A stretch of DNA of 64,000 nucleotides from Paraburkholderia caledonica NBRC 102488 (GTDB lineage Bacteria; Pseudomonadota; Gammaproteobacteria; Burkholderiales; Burkholderiaceae), in assembly GCF_000685095.1 (NCBI RefSeq), contig NZ_BAYE01000020.1, positions 45,161-109,160 of the forward strand, given 5' to 3'. Position numbers and translations under genes: made by a program. The notes under the pieces are model-generated. The model had not been told where the DNA came from, searched no databases, and was given only the letters and a program-made list of their open reading frames with translations. This document shows, piece by piece, positions 33,882 through 41,769 of the stretch (the stretch's first letter is position 1; each line of letters starts with the position of its first letter).

Positions 33882-35210
33882 CTACTCAGTCACGGGGACA
33901 GCATGTTGCACCCCGCGTGCGCCTCTTTCGCGGCGCAAGATCAACAGCGTAATGACGGCGAACACGAGCAGACAGGTCGCCGGAATCAGCATCGGCGCCT
34001 TCACGCTGCCCGTTGTCTGCCGAACCCACGGCACGAGATTCTGCGCGATGAAGCCGCCGATATTGCCGAGCGAATTGATCGCGGCGATGCCGGCCGCGGC
34101 ACGCGCGCCGAACAGGAATTTCGGCGGCAGGGTCCAGAAGCACGGAATCAGCAGATACATGCACGGCGCGCCGAAGCACAACGCGATGAATCGCAATGTG
34201 TTGGTCGGCAGAAACACCGCACTTAGAAAACACACGACACCCAGCAGAGCCGAAACCAGCATCGCGATGATTGCTCGATTGCCGGCACCGCGCAGCCTGG
34301 AAGGCAGCCACGCAAGCACGATGGTCGCCATCAGCCATGGAATGATGTTCAGCAGCCCGTTCGTCGTGTTACTCACGCCGAAGCCTTTGACCAGCGTCGG
34401 CAACCAGTAGCTCACGCCGTAGACGGAGATCGACAGCATCATGTAGTAGAGCGCCATGCCGATCACGCGCGGCTCGGTCAGCACGCTGAGCAGCGAGCCG
34501 TGCGTCGCGACGCCCGCCTTGATCTGCGCGCGTTCGGCGTCGAGCGTGTGCGTGAGCCACTCTTTCTCGTCGGCGGAAAGGAACTTCGCTTGTTTCGGCG
34601 ACGAAGGCAGCAGGAACAGCACGACGACCGTCAACAGAACCGACGGCAGCCCCGTGACGATGAACACCAGTTGCCAGCCATGCAGCCCTGCAATCCCGCC
34701 CTTGTCGAGCAGCCAGCCGCAGACCGGCGCGCCGACCATATTCCCAAGACTGCTGCCCACCGTGAAATAACCGAGCATACGCACACGATGCCGCGCCGGA
34801 AACCACAGCGTGAGGTAATAGATCACACCGGGATATAAGCCGGCTTCCGATGCGCCGAGCAGAAAACGCAGCACGTAGAACATCGTGGCGTTCTGCGTGA
34901 AAGCGAGCAGTATCGTCACGACGCCCCATGTGAACATGATGCGCGCCATCCAGCGCGGCGCGCCGTACTTGTGCAGCATCACGTTGCTCGGCACTTCGAA
35001 AATGAGGTAGCCGATAAAGAACAGCGACGCGCCAAGCCCATAGGCAACCTCGGAAAGTCCGAGGCTTCCGAGCATTTGCAGCTTGGCAAAGCTGATATTG
35101 GAGCGGTCGATATAAGCGACCAGATAGAGCAGCCCTAGCAGCGGCATCAGGCGCAGCGCAAGGCGGTTGATCAGGCGCGATTCGGCGATTGCCGGTGTCG
35201 TGGTGCTCAC
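33882..35210 (-). CDS. MFS transporter, anion:cation symporter (ACS) type
   Basis: A 442-residue carrier with twelve membrane helices. The start GTG 35210 has a strong GGAGGAG about seven bases upstream; the open frame extends further but without family similarity. LLYLVAYIDRSNISFAKLQM is the ACS-family signature at helix 1-2 and FLLGASEAGLYPGVIYYLT the helix 4 motif. Carriers of this group bring in tartrate, sugar acids, phthalate and other hydroxy or aromatic acids with protons. Its place between the RraA-fold gene and the LacI regulator suggests it imports the substrate of this cluster. Confidence 0.92.
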   Translation of the reverse strand: MSTTTPAIAESRLINRLALRLMPLLGLLYLVAYIDRSNISFAKLQMLGSLGLSEVAYGLGASLFFIGYLIFEVPSNVMLHKYGAPRWMARIMFTWGVVTILLAFTQNATMFYVLRFLLGASEAGLYPGVIYYLTLWFPARHRVRMLGYFTVGSSLGNMVGAPVCGWLLDKGGIAGLHGWQLVFIVTGLPSVLLTVVVLFLLPSSPKQAKFLSADEKEWLTHTLDAERAQIKAGVATHGSLLSVLTEPRVIGMALYYMMLSISVYGVSYWLPTLVKGFGVSNTTNGLLNIIPWLMATIVLAWLPSRLRGAGNRAIIAMLVSALLGVVCFLSAVFLPTNTLRFIALCFGAPCMYLLIPCFWTLPPKFLFGARAAAGIAAINSLGNIGGFIAQNLVPWVRQTTGSVKAPMLIPATCLLVFAVITLLILRRERGARGVQHAVPVTE

Positions 35211-35298
35211 AGCGTCTCCTCCGGCCGCGTTCGATGCGCGGACCTGTGTCCTGCGATAAATCAAGCGTGAATGATGTGTACTCAGGCGTCGCAGCGGC

Positions 35299-36033
35299 TC
35301 ATTGCCGTTGTGCGCGCCATTGCGCATAAGCGGCCATGGTCTCTTCATTGGGCGGATAAGTGCCGCGCAACGGCCGGCCTTCGTCGATCCGCTGGGCGAT
35401 GAACGCCTCGAGCTGTTCCTGCTCGGCGGCATCGCGCGCGACATCGGCGGCCATCTCGCGCGGCACGATGACGACACCGTCCACATCCGCGACGACGACA
35501 TCGCCCGGATAAACCGGCACGCCGCCACAGGCAATCGGCACATCCATATCGACCGCATGATGTTTCGCGAGATTCAGCGGCGCGCTCGCGCCCGCGCACC
35601 AGATCGGCAAGCCCAATGCCGCGATGGTCCCGCTATCGCGCACCGGACCGTCCGACACCATGCCCGCGACGCCGCGCTTAGCGAGGCGCAGCGCGAGAAT
35701 CGAGCCCACCGACGCCACCGAGCGCTCGCCGCGGCAGTCCTGCACGAGCACACTGCCGACAGGCGCGGTCTCGACTGCCTTGCGTTGCGGATGGTCCGGG
35801 TCCTGAAACACGCCGACGTGATCGAGGTCTTCGCGCGCCGGAATATTGCGCAACGTGAACGCGGGACCCACCAGATTCGGCGCGCCCGGTGCCGGTTTGG
35901 CGAGTGGCGCGACGCCTTGCAAAAATACGTTGCGCAAGCCGCGCTTGAAGAGTTGCGTGGTCAACGTGGCCGTGCTCACGTGCCTCAGTTGTTCGAGTGT
36001 CTCTTCGCTCACGACGATTTCGGATGCGGTCAT
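35299..36033 (-). CDS. RraA-fold protein, HMG/CHA aldolase-like
   Basis: A 244-residue protein of the RraA/HMG-aldolase superfamily. The key VRD motif is present in GMVSDGPVRDSGTIAALGLP (about residues 136-155), and PGDVVVADVDGVVIVPRE (about 188-205) is the second family landmark. Annotation as RNase E inhibitor (RraA) is common for such sequences but the catabolic context points to a pyruvate-type aldolase or hydro-lyase. The start ATG 36033 has GGAG nine bases before it. The gene follows the dehydratase by 19 bp, so the two are surely co-transcribed, and it is a distant paralogue of LigK in the divergent operon. Confidence 0.85.
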   Translation of the reverse strand: MTASEIVVSEETLEQLRHVSTATLTTQLFKRGLRNVFLQGVAPLAKPAPGAPNLVGPAFTLRNIPAREDLDHVGVFQDPDHPQRKAVETAPVGSVLVQDCRGERSVASVGSILALRLAKRGVAGMVSDGPVRDSGTIAALGLPIWCAGASAPLNLAKHHAVDMDVPIACGGVPVYPGDVVVADVDGVVIVPREMAADVARDAAEQEQLEAFIAQRIDEGRPLRGTYPPNEETMAAYAQWRAQRQ

Positions 36034-36052
36034 CTCAGGGCTCCGGTTTGAT

Positions 36053-37843
36053 TTAGTGAATTTCGGGTTCGCTGCTCTTCGCACCCGGCGCGTCGTGTGT
36101 GGTCGGCGCGCTTTGTGCAGACGCTGTTTTCACCGGCTCTTCGAGGAAGTCGAAATCGCAGCCCTTATTCGCCTGCAATACGTGCAATTGATGCATCACG
36201 CCGAAGCCGCGTTCGAAGGGTAGTTTCGGCGGCTGCCACGCGGCTTTGCGCGCGCTCAGTTCTTCGTCGCTCACTTCCAGATGCAGACGTCGCGCGGCCA
36301 CGTCGAGTTGAATCATGTCGCCGTCCTTCACGAGAGCAAGCGGGCCGCCGACGAACGACTCCGGCGCCACATGCAACACACACGCGCCATAACTCGTGCC
36401 GCTCATGCGCGCGTCGGAGATACGCACCATGTCGCGCACGCCCTGCTTCAACAGCTTCTGCGGAATCGGCAGTTGGCCCCATTCGGGCATGCCGGGCGCG
36501 CCGATAGGACCCGCGTGCTGAAGCACGATTACCGAATCGGCGGAGACGTCCAGTTCCTCCGTGTCGATGCGCGCCGCCATATCCGCGTAGTCTTTGAACA
36601 CCACGGCGCGGCCGCGATGATTGAGCAGATGCGCTTCCATCGCCGCTGGCTTGATGACGGCGCCGTCCGGCGCGAGATTGCCGGTCAGTACCGCAAGGCC
36701 GTCGCTCGCCACCACCGGATTGCCGCGCTTGCGGATCACATCGTCATTGAAAATTTCAGCGCCCGCGATGTTCTCGCCGAGGGTCGAGCCGTTGACGGTC
36801 ATCTGCGAGCCGTCGACCAGATCGCCGAGTTCCAGCAGCAGCGCGCGCAGGCCGCCGGCGTAGAAAAAGTCTTCCATCAGATACTGACCCGACGGGCGCA
36901 GATTGCCGATCACCGGCGTGATGCGCGAAAGCTCGTCGAACCTTGCGGTCGTCAGGTCGATCCCGGCGCGGCGCGCGACCGCCACGAGATGCACGATCGC
37001 GTTGGTCGAACCCGACATGGCCAGCACGGTGGTCACCGCGTTATCGAATGATTTCGCGGTGAGAATGTCCGACGGCTTCACATCGGTCCACACCATTTCG
37101 ACGATGCGCTGGCCCGTCAGCGATGCGAACTGCGCATGCCGCGAATCGACCGCGGGAATCGACGAAAAGCCGGGCAACGTGAGGCCGAGTGCTTCAGCAG
37201 CGCTCGTCATGGTCGATGCGGTGCCCATCGTCATGCAGTGGCCAGGCGAGCGCGCGATGCCGCTCTCGATGCCCTTCCACTCGTCTTCCGTGATCTTGCC
37301 CGCGCGCAATTCGGCCCAGTACTTCCACGTGTCCGATCCGCTGCCGAGTGTGCGGCCGTTCCAGTTGCCGCGCAGCATGGGGCCGGCGGGCAGAAAGATC
37401 GACGGCAGGTTCATGCTGATTGCGCCCATCAACAGGCCGGGCGTGGTCTTGTCGCAGCCGCCCATCAGCACGCAGCCGTCGAACGGATACGACTTCAGGA
37501 TTTCCTCGGTCTCCATCGCGAGGAAGTTGCGGTAGAGCATCGTGGTCGGTTTCTGGAACGGCTCGGCGAGCGTCATGACCGGCATCTCGACGGGGAAGCC
37601 GCCGGCCTGCCAGATGCCCCGCTTGACCTCCTCCACGCGCTGCCTGAAATGCGTGTGACAGGAGTTGATCTCGCTCCATGTGTTGACGACGGCGATCACC
37701 GGCTTGCCCATGTAATCGGACGCGTGATAGCCCATTTGCGCAGTGCGCGACCGATGGCCGAACGAGCGAAGGTCGTTGACGCCATACCAGCGATAGCTGC
37801 GCAGCTCTTCCGAGGTTTTACGGTTCGCCACTGATGTCTCCAT
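36053..37843 (-). CDS. IlvD/Edd family dehydratase (sugar-acid or dihydroxy-acid dehydratase)
   Basis: A 596-residue enzyme of the IlvD/EDD family. Cluster-binding cysteines are visible in SEINSCHTHF (about residue 58), LMGGCDKTTPGLL (about 130) and GHCMTMGTASTM (about 200). The C-terminal part has GPIGAPGMPEWGQLPIP and ISDARMSGTSYGACVLHVAP. Its closest style is the pentonate/sugar-acid dehydratase branch rather than branched-chain amino acid IlvD, an inference from motif wording only. The start ATG 37843 lies inside a LacI-type palindrome. It is the first gene of the leftward operon dehydratase, aldolase-like, transporter, regulator and should remove water from a 2,3-dihydroxy acid. Confidence 0.9.
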   Translation of the reverse strand: METSVANRKTSEELRSYRWYGVNDLRSFGHRSRTAQMGYHASDYMGKPVIAVVNTWSEINSCHTHFRQRVEEVKRGIWQAGGFPVEMPVMTLAEPFQKPTTMLYRNFLAMETEEILKSYPFDGCVLMGGCDKTTPGLLMGAISMNLPSIFLPAGPMLRGNWNGRTLGSGSDTWKYWAELRAGKITEDEWKGIESGIARSPGHCMTMGTASTMTSAAEALGLTLPGFSSIPAVDSRHAQFASLTGQRIVEMVWTDVKPSDILTAKSFDNAVTTVLAMSGSTNAIVHLVAVARRAGIDLTTARFDELSRITPVIGNLRPSGQYLMEDFFYAGGLRALLLELGDLVDGSQMTVNGSTLGENIAGAEIFNDDVIRKRGNPVVASDGLAVLTGNLAPDGAVIKPAAMEAHLLNHRGRAVVFKDYADMAARIDTEELDVSADSVIVLQHAGPIGAPGMPEWGQLPIPQKLLKQGVRDMVRISDARMSGTSYGACVLHVAPESFVGGPLALVKDGDMIQLDVAARRLHLEVSDEELSARKAAWQPPKLPFERGFGVMHQLHVLQANKGCDFDFLEEPVKTASAQSAPTTHDAPGAKSSEPEIH

Positions 37844-37857
37844 GGTAACGCTACCAT
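37842..37857. promoter_or_regulatory. LacI-type operator O1 (overlaps dehydratase start codon)
   Basis: ATGGTA-ACGC-TACCAT, a palindrome with 6-base arms and a central CG, typical of LacI-family sites. It covers the dehydratase start codon. The same arms recur at 37905-37920, and the two centres are 63 bp apart. Confidence 0.72.
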
Positions 37858-37902
37858 CTCGCCGCACGGACTGCCGACGGAGGGAGCTTTTCGGGATGAA
37901 TG

Positions 37903-37922
37903 CGATGGTAGCGATACCATCG
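37903..37922. promoter_or_regulatory. LacI-type operator O2
   Basis: CGATGGTA-GCGA-TACCATCG, 8-base perfect arms. The core ATGGTANCGNTACCAT matches O1. It lies about 60 bp upstream of the dehydratase start within the divergent promoter region, so one regulator could also affect the IclR-side promoter. Confidence 0.74.
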
Positions 37923-38019
37923 TCGCCTGTCGCTCAGGGATATCACCGACACGACGCACAGCTGAGTGATTGACGGCGAAAAGCGATCGGAATAGCATTG
38001 TTCCATCTAATGAGTATCG

Positions 38020-38036
38020 GTTCTATCTGATAGAAC
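38020..38036. promoter_or_regulatory. Palindrome in front of the IclR-type gene (probable autoregulatory site)
   Basis: GTTCTATC-T-GATAGAAC is a perfect 17-base palindrome 17 bp before the regulator ATG. A degenerate copy of its left half, GTTCCATCTAAT, starts 20 bp upstream at 38000. Size and placement fit IclR-family operators. Confidence 0.65.
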
Positions 38037-38053
38037 ACAACGGAGACGGACAT

Positions 38054-38899
38054 ATGCCTCGCAATAGCGAAACCGTGCGCGCGCCCCAAGGCGTCACGGC
38101 CAGTGGAATCGACGTTCTGGATCGCGCGGCGTCGATTCTCTTCGCCTTTCGCCGCGACGACGAACCGCTCACGCTAACGCAGCTGTCCGAGCGCACGGGA
38201 CTCTACAAGAGCACCCTCTCGCGGCTCGCGCAGGCGCTTTGCCATCATCAGCTTCTGATTCGCCGCGACGACGGCCGCTTCTGGATCGGGTCCGCGGCAA
38301 TACATCTGAGCGCCGTCTACGAAGCCGGCTTCGATCTGCGCGACGTCCTGCTGCCCGCCATGAAGGAACTCAGCGCGGAAACCGGCGAGGCCGTCTCGTT
38401 TCACGTGCGCGAGCGCGATCACCGCGTGTGCCTCTACCGCATCGCATCGCGTCATTCGATTCGCGCGGAAGTGCAGCAAGGCGACACTCAGCCGCTCGAA
38501 CGCGGTGCGGGCGGACGCGTGCTGCTCGCGTTTGCAGGCGAACCGGGTGAGCCATACGAGACGGTCCGCTCGCGCTACGTCTATTTGTCGATGGGCGAAC
38601 GCGACCGCGAAACGTCAGGCATCTCGGCCCCTGTGTTCCGCGTTGGTCAGGAACTGGTCGGCGCGCTCGGCATTGTCGGACCGTCCGCGCGCATGGGCAT
38701 GGAGGAAATGGAGCGCTACCGCCCGCGCCTGCTGGAATTCGCGGCGCGCGTGACGAAGGCGCTAGGCGGCGACCAAGAGCCTTTGCTCGAAGCGGCGTCT
38801 CTTGACGCGGCACCTGCAAACTCGCGACGTGAGCATCACCCATTGAACGACGGGCATTCCGGCGCCCCGGGACAGACTCAGACGAACGAGAAAGCTTAG
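38054..38899 (+). CDS. IclR-family transcriptional regulator
   Basis: A 281-residue regulator. The winged helix (DEPLTLTQLSERTGLYKSTL, about residues 39-58, then LSRLAQALCHHQLL) is followed by the GAF-like effector domain from about 95 to 240, with SFHVRERDHRVCLYRI and APVFRVGQELVGALGIVGPS. The C-terminal 30 residues are disordered. ATG 38054 is preceded by GGAG. It is followed after 51 bp by ligJ on the same strand, so it probably controls the rightward operon and itself through the palindrome 17 bp upstream. A role for the LacI site 130 bp away cannot be excluded. Confidence 0.9.
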   Translation: MPRNSETVRAPQGVTASGIDVLDRAASILFAFRRDDEPLTLTQLSERTGLYKSTLSRLAQALCHHQLLIRRDDGRFWIGSAAIHLSAVYEAGFDLRDVLLPAMKELSAETGEAVSFHVRERDHRVCLYRIASRHSIRAEVQQGDTQPLERGAGGRVLLAFAGEPGEPYETVRSRYVYLSMGERDRETSGISAPVFRVGQELVGALGIVGPSARMGMEEMERYRPRLLEFAARVTKALGGDQEPLLEAASLDAAPANSRREHHPLNDGHSGAPGQTQTNEKA

Positions 38900-38950
38900 A
38901 TGGTCACGCGAAAAATCCCGTCATACCGCATTTTATTTCGGAGTACATAG

Positions 38951-39976
38951 ATGATCATCGACATTCACGGTCATTACACGACCGCGCCCAAAGCGCTGGA
39001 GGCGTGGCGTAACCGCCAGATCGCCGCGCTGGGCAACCCCACCGACGCGCCCAAGCCGTCAGAGTTGCAGATCAGCGACGACGAGTTGCGCGAGTCGATC
39101 GAGACGAACCAGTTGCGCATGATGCGCGAACGCGGGCTCGACCTCACCGTGTTCAGCCCGCGCGCCAGTTTCATGGCGCATCACATCGGCAACTTCGACG
39201 TGTCGAGCACGTGGGCCGCGATCTGCAACGAACTGTGCTATCGCGTGAGCCAGTTGTTCCCCGAGCATTTCATTCCCGCCGCGATGCTGCCGCAGAGCCC
39301 CGGCGTGGACGTGGCCACCTGCATTCCCGAACTCGTGAAGTGCGTCGAACAGTACGGCAATGTCGCGATCAATCTGAATCCCGATCCGTCGGGCGGCCAC
39401 TGGACGAGCCCGCCGCTCTCCGATCGCTACTGGTATCCGATCTACGAGAAGATGGTCGAATACGACATCCCGGCGATGGTCCACGTGAGCACGAGCTGCA
39501 ACGCGTGCTTTCACACCACGGGCGCGCACTACCTGAACGCGGACACCACGGCTTTCATGCAGTGCCTCACGTCGGACCTGTTCCGCGATTTCCCGACGTT
39601 GCGTTTCGTGATTCCCCACGGCGGCGGCGCGGTGCCGTACCACTGGGGACGCTTTCGGGGCCTCGCGCAGGAAATGAAGAAGCCGCTGCTCGAAGAGCAT
39701 CTGCTCAAGAATATTTTCTTCGACACCTGCGTGTATCACCAGCCGGGCATCGACCTGCTCACGAACGTGATTCCCGTCGACAACATTCTGTTCGCGAGCG
39801 AGATGATCGGCGCGGTGCGCGGCATCGACCCGCAAACGGGCCACTACTTCGACGATACCAAGCGCTACGTCGAGGCAGCGGCGATGAATCCCGAACAGCG
39901 CTACCAGATCTACGAAGGCAACGCGCGGCGAGTATATCCGCGCCTCGATGCCGCACTCAAAGCACAAGGACGTTGA
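38951..39976 (+). CDS. ligJ: 4-oxalomesaconate hydratase (LigJ), amidohydrolase family
   Basis: A 341-residue amidohydrolase-fold hydratase, the same length as LigJ of Sphingobium, whose sequence I recall as very similar throughout. IIDIHGHYTTAPKA starts with the metal-binding HxH, HVSTSCNACFHTTGAHYL is the middle histidine strand, and IPHGGGAVPYHWGRFRGLAQ and LFASEMIGAVRGIDPQTGHY are near-identical landmarks of the family. LigJ hydrates 4-oxalomesaconate to 4-carboxy-4-hydroxy-2-oxoadipate, the step before aldol cleavage in protocatechuate 4,5-cleavage and gallate catabolism. Here no ring-cleavage dioxygenase is nearby. ATG 38951 is preceded by CGGAG, and the gene abuts ligK with a 2-bp gap. 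Confidence 0.93.
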   Translation: MIIDIHGHYTTAPKALEAWRNRQIAALGNPTDAPKPSELQISDDELRESIETNQLRMMRERGLDLTVFSPRASFMAHHIGNFDVSSTWAAICNELCYRVSQLFPEHFIPAAMLPQSPGVDVATCIPELVKCVEQYGNVAINLNPDPSGGHWTSPPLSDRYWYPIYEKMVEYDIPAMVHVSTSCNACFHTTGAHYLNADTTAFMQCLTSDLFRDFPTLRFVIPHGGGAVPYHWGRFRGLAQEMKKPLLEEHLLKNIFFDTCVYHQPGIDLLTNVIPVDNILFASEMIGAVRGIDPQTGHYFDDTKRYVEAAAMNPEQRYQIYEGNARRVYPRLDAALKAQGR

Positions 39977-39978
39977 AC

Positions 39979-40662
39979 ATGTACGAACTCGGAGTGGTTT
40001 ATCGCAACATCGCGCGTGCGGACAGCCGCGTCGCGGACGCCCTCGGCGCGCTCGGCAGCGCGACCGTTCACGAAGCCATGGGACGCGTGGGCCTGATGAA
40101 GCCGTACATGCGCCCGATCTATGCAGGCGCGCCGGTGAGCGGCACCGCCGTCACGGTGCTGCTGCATCCCGGCGACAACTGGATGATGCACGTTGCAGCC
40201 GAGCAGATTCAACCCGGCGACATCGTAGTGGCAGCCGTCACGGCCGACTGCACCGACGGCTATTTCGGCGACCTTCTTGCAACGAGCTTCAAGGCGCGCG
40301 GCGCACGGGCGCTCATCATCGATGCGGGCGTGCGCGACGTGAGCGTGCTCACCGAAATGGACTTTCCGGTGTGGAGCAAGGCGATCTCGGCGAAGGGCAC
40401 CATCAAGGCGACCCTTGGCTCGGTCAACGTTCCGGTGATCTGCGCGGGCGCGCTCGTCACACCGGGCGACGTGGTCGTTGCGGATCAGGACGGCGTGGTC
40501 GTGGTGCCGTCGACGAAAGCACAAGAGACGCTCGATAAAGCCACCGCACGCGAGGCAAACGAAGGGCAGAAGCGTGAAAAGCTTGCCTCGAGCGTGCTCG
40601 GCCTCGACATGTATCAGATGCGCGAGCCGTTGAAACAGTTAGGTCTTCGCTACGTAGACTGA
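39979..40662 (+). CDS. ligK: 4-carboxy-4-hydroxy-2-oxoadipate aldolase (LigK/ProA)
   Basis: A 227-residue class II pyruvate aldolase of the RraA fold. ALIIDAGVRDVSVLTEM (about residues 113-129) carries the catalytic Arg and metal-binding Asp, and GDVVVADQDGVVVVPS is the second landmark. Family enzymes split 4-carboxy-4-hydroxy-2-oxoadipate into pyruvate and oxaloacetate and can decarboxylate oxaloacetate. ATG 39979 follows the ligJ stop by two bases, so the two are translationally linked, as in known ligJK-type pairs. A hairpin after the stop (40669-40692) partly separates it from the next gene. Confidence 0.92.
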   Translation: MYELGVVYRNIARADSRVADALGALGSATVHEAMGRVGLMKPYMRPIYAGAPVSGTAVTVLLHPGDNWMMHVAAEQIQPGDIVVAAVTADCTDGYFGDLLATSFKARGARALIIDAGVRDVSVLTEMDFPVWSKAISAKGTIKATLGSVNVPVICAGALVTPGDVVVADQDGVVVVPSTKAQETLDKATAREANEGQKREKLASSVLGLDMYQMREPLKQLGLRYVD

Positions 40663-40668
40663 GTATGA

Positions 40669-40692
40669 CGTTGGGCTTTTGCCGGCCCAACG
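40669..40692 (+). terminator. Hairpin after ligK
   Basis: CGTTGGGC pairs with GCCCAACG around TTTTGCCG, starting seven bases after the ligK stop. The 8-bp perfect GC-rich stem is terminator-like but the T-run lies in the loop, so it may only attenuate transcription or protect the 3' end of the message before the dehydrogenase gene. Confidence 0.5.
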
Positions 40693-40736
40693 CGGCGCGC
40701 TCGTGAGATTCGCGAGGCTCTTTCCGGAGTTCCTGT

Positions 40737-41639
40737 ATGCCTGAGTCATTCCCACGATCCACCGGCCACATCGCGATGATCGGCTTCGGCGAAGTCGGCC
40801 CCATCTTTGCGCGCGGATTCGCCGAAGCGGGACATACGGTTCGCGCGTTCGACGTCAAGCTGCAAGACGCGGCCACGCGCGGTGCAATCATCGAGCGCGG
40901 CGAGAAAAGCGGCGCTCACATCGCTGACGATCTTGCGTCCGCACTGCGCGATGCGCAGCTCGTGTTCTCCGCAGTCACCGCGAGCCAGGCCGAAGCCGTC
41001 GCCAGCGCCGCCGCCGCGCATCTCAGGGCAGGCCAGGTGTTCATCGATCTCAATTCGGTGTCGCCCGCAGTCAAGCAGCGCAATAGTGTCGCGATTCAGC
41101 AAAGCGGCGCCGATTACGTGGAAGCCGCGGTCATGGCGCCCGTGCCGCCGCAAGGCATTCGGGTGCCGATGCTGCTCGGCGGACGCGTCGCCAAGCAAAC
41201 GGCCGAGCTTCTCGACGGACTCGGCATGCGCTCCGAAGCCGTGGCTGAGGAAGTCGGGCTCGCGTCGGCAATCAAGCTGTGCCGCAGCATCATGATCAAG
41301 GGCATGGAAGCACTGTGCGTTCAGTCGATGCTCGCCGCGCATCAATTCGATGTAGACGGGCGCGTGCTGGCTTCGCTCGCGGCCACTTTTCCGGGTGTGG
41401 GCTGGGACAACGGCTACGAAGCGTATCTGATCGGACGAGTGGTCGAGCACGGTCAGCGGCGCTCGGAGGAAATGCGTGAAGCCGCGCTCATGCTGGACGG
41501 TCTCGGCATGTCGGGCGGGCTCGCAACCGCTGTGGCTGATGTGCAGGAGCAACTCGCCGCGCGCGCCGCGCCGCTCGTCGATGCAATCGACAAGAAAGGC
41601 AGCCTGCCGGAATGGCGGACACTGTTGAAGCCTGCGTAA
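40737..41639 (+). CDS. NAD(P)-dependent oxidoreductase, 6-phosphogluconate dehydrogenase-like with DUF1932
   Basis: A 300-residue beta-hydroxyacid dehydrogenase-type enzyme. HIAMIGFGEVGPIFARGFAE (residues 11-30) is the Rossmann glycine-rich loop, and IDLNSVSPAVK and EAAVMAPVPPQGIRVPMLLGG are substrate-side motifs. KLCRSIMIKGMEALCVQSML (about 180-199) contains the catalytic-type lysine. The C-terminal region matches the DUF1932 domain pattern. The enzyme likely oxidises or reduces a hydroxy or keto acid made from this cluster's substrate. It follows ligK by 74 bp on the same strand. Known LigC and GalD are unrelated families, so its presence here is distinctive. Confidence 0.85.
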   Translation: MPESFPRSTGHIAMIGFGEVGPIFARGFAEAGHTVRAFDVKLQDAATRGAIIERGEKSGAHIADDLASALRDAQLVFSAVTASQAEAVASAAAAHLRAGQVFIDLNSVSPAVKQRNSVAIQQSGADYVEAAVMAPVPPQGIRVPMLLGGRVAKQTAELLDGLGMRSEAVAEEVGLASAIKLCRSIMIKGMEALCVQSMLAAHQFDVDGRVLASLAATFPGVGWDNGYEAYLIGRVVEHGQRRSEEMREAALMLDGLGMSGGLATAVADVQEQLAARAAPLVDAIDKKGSLPEWRTLLKPA

Positions 41640-41769
41640 GCAGTAGCAGTTGACCCGAAGCTGACCGCTCGTTGCCCGTGCCCTCGCCGCTCTTTTTCTA
41701 CTAGTGTTCGCAGCGCCGGACCGGCTTTCATCGCTGTCGACAGAGCGAACCACTCGTCCAGCCCGAGCT

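Noticed and set aside
39059..39967. A 302-codon open frame on the minus strand over ligJ
   Set aside because: Shadow frame of a gene with strong similarity to LigJ; no ribosome binding site.
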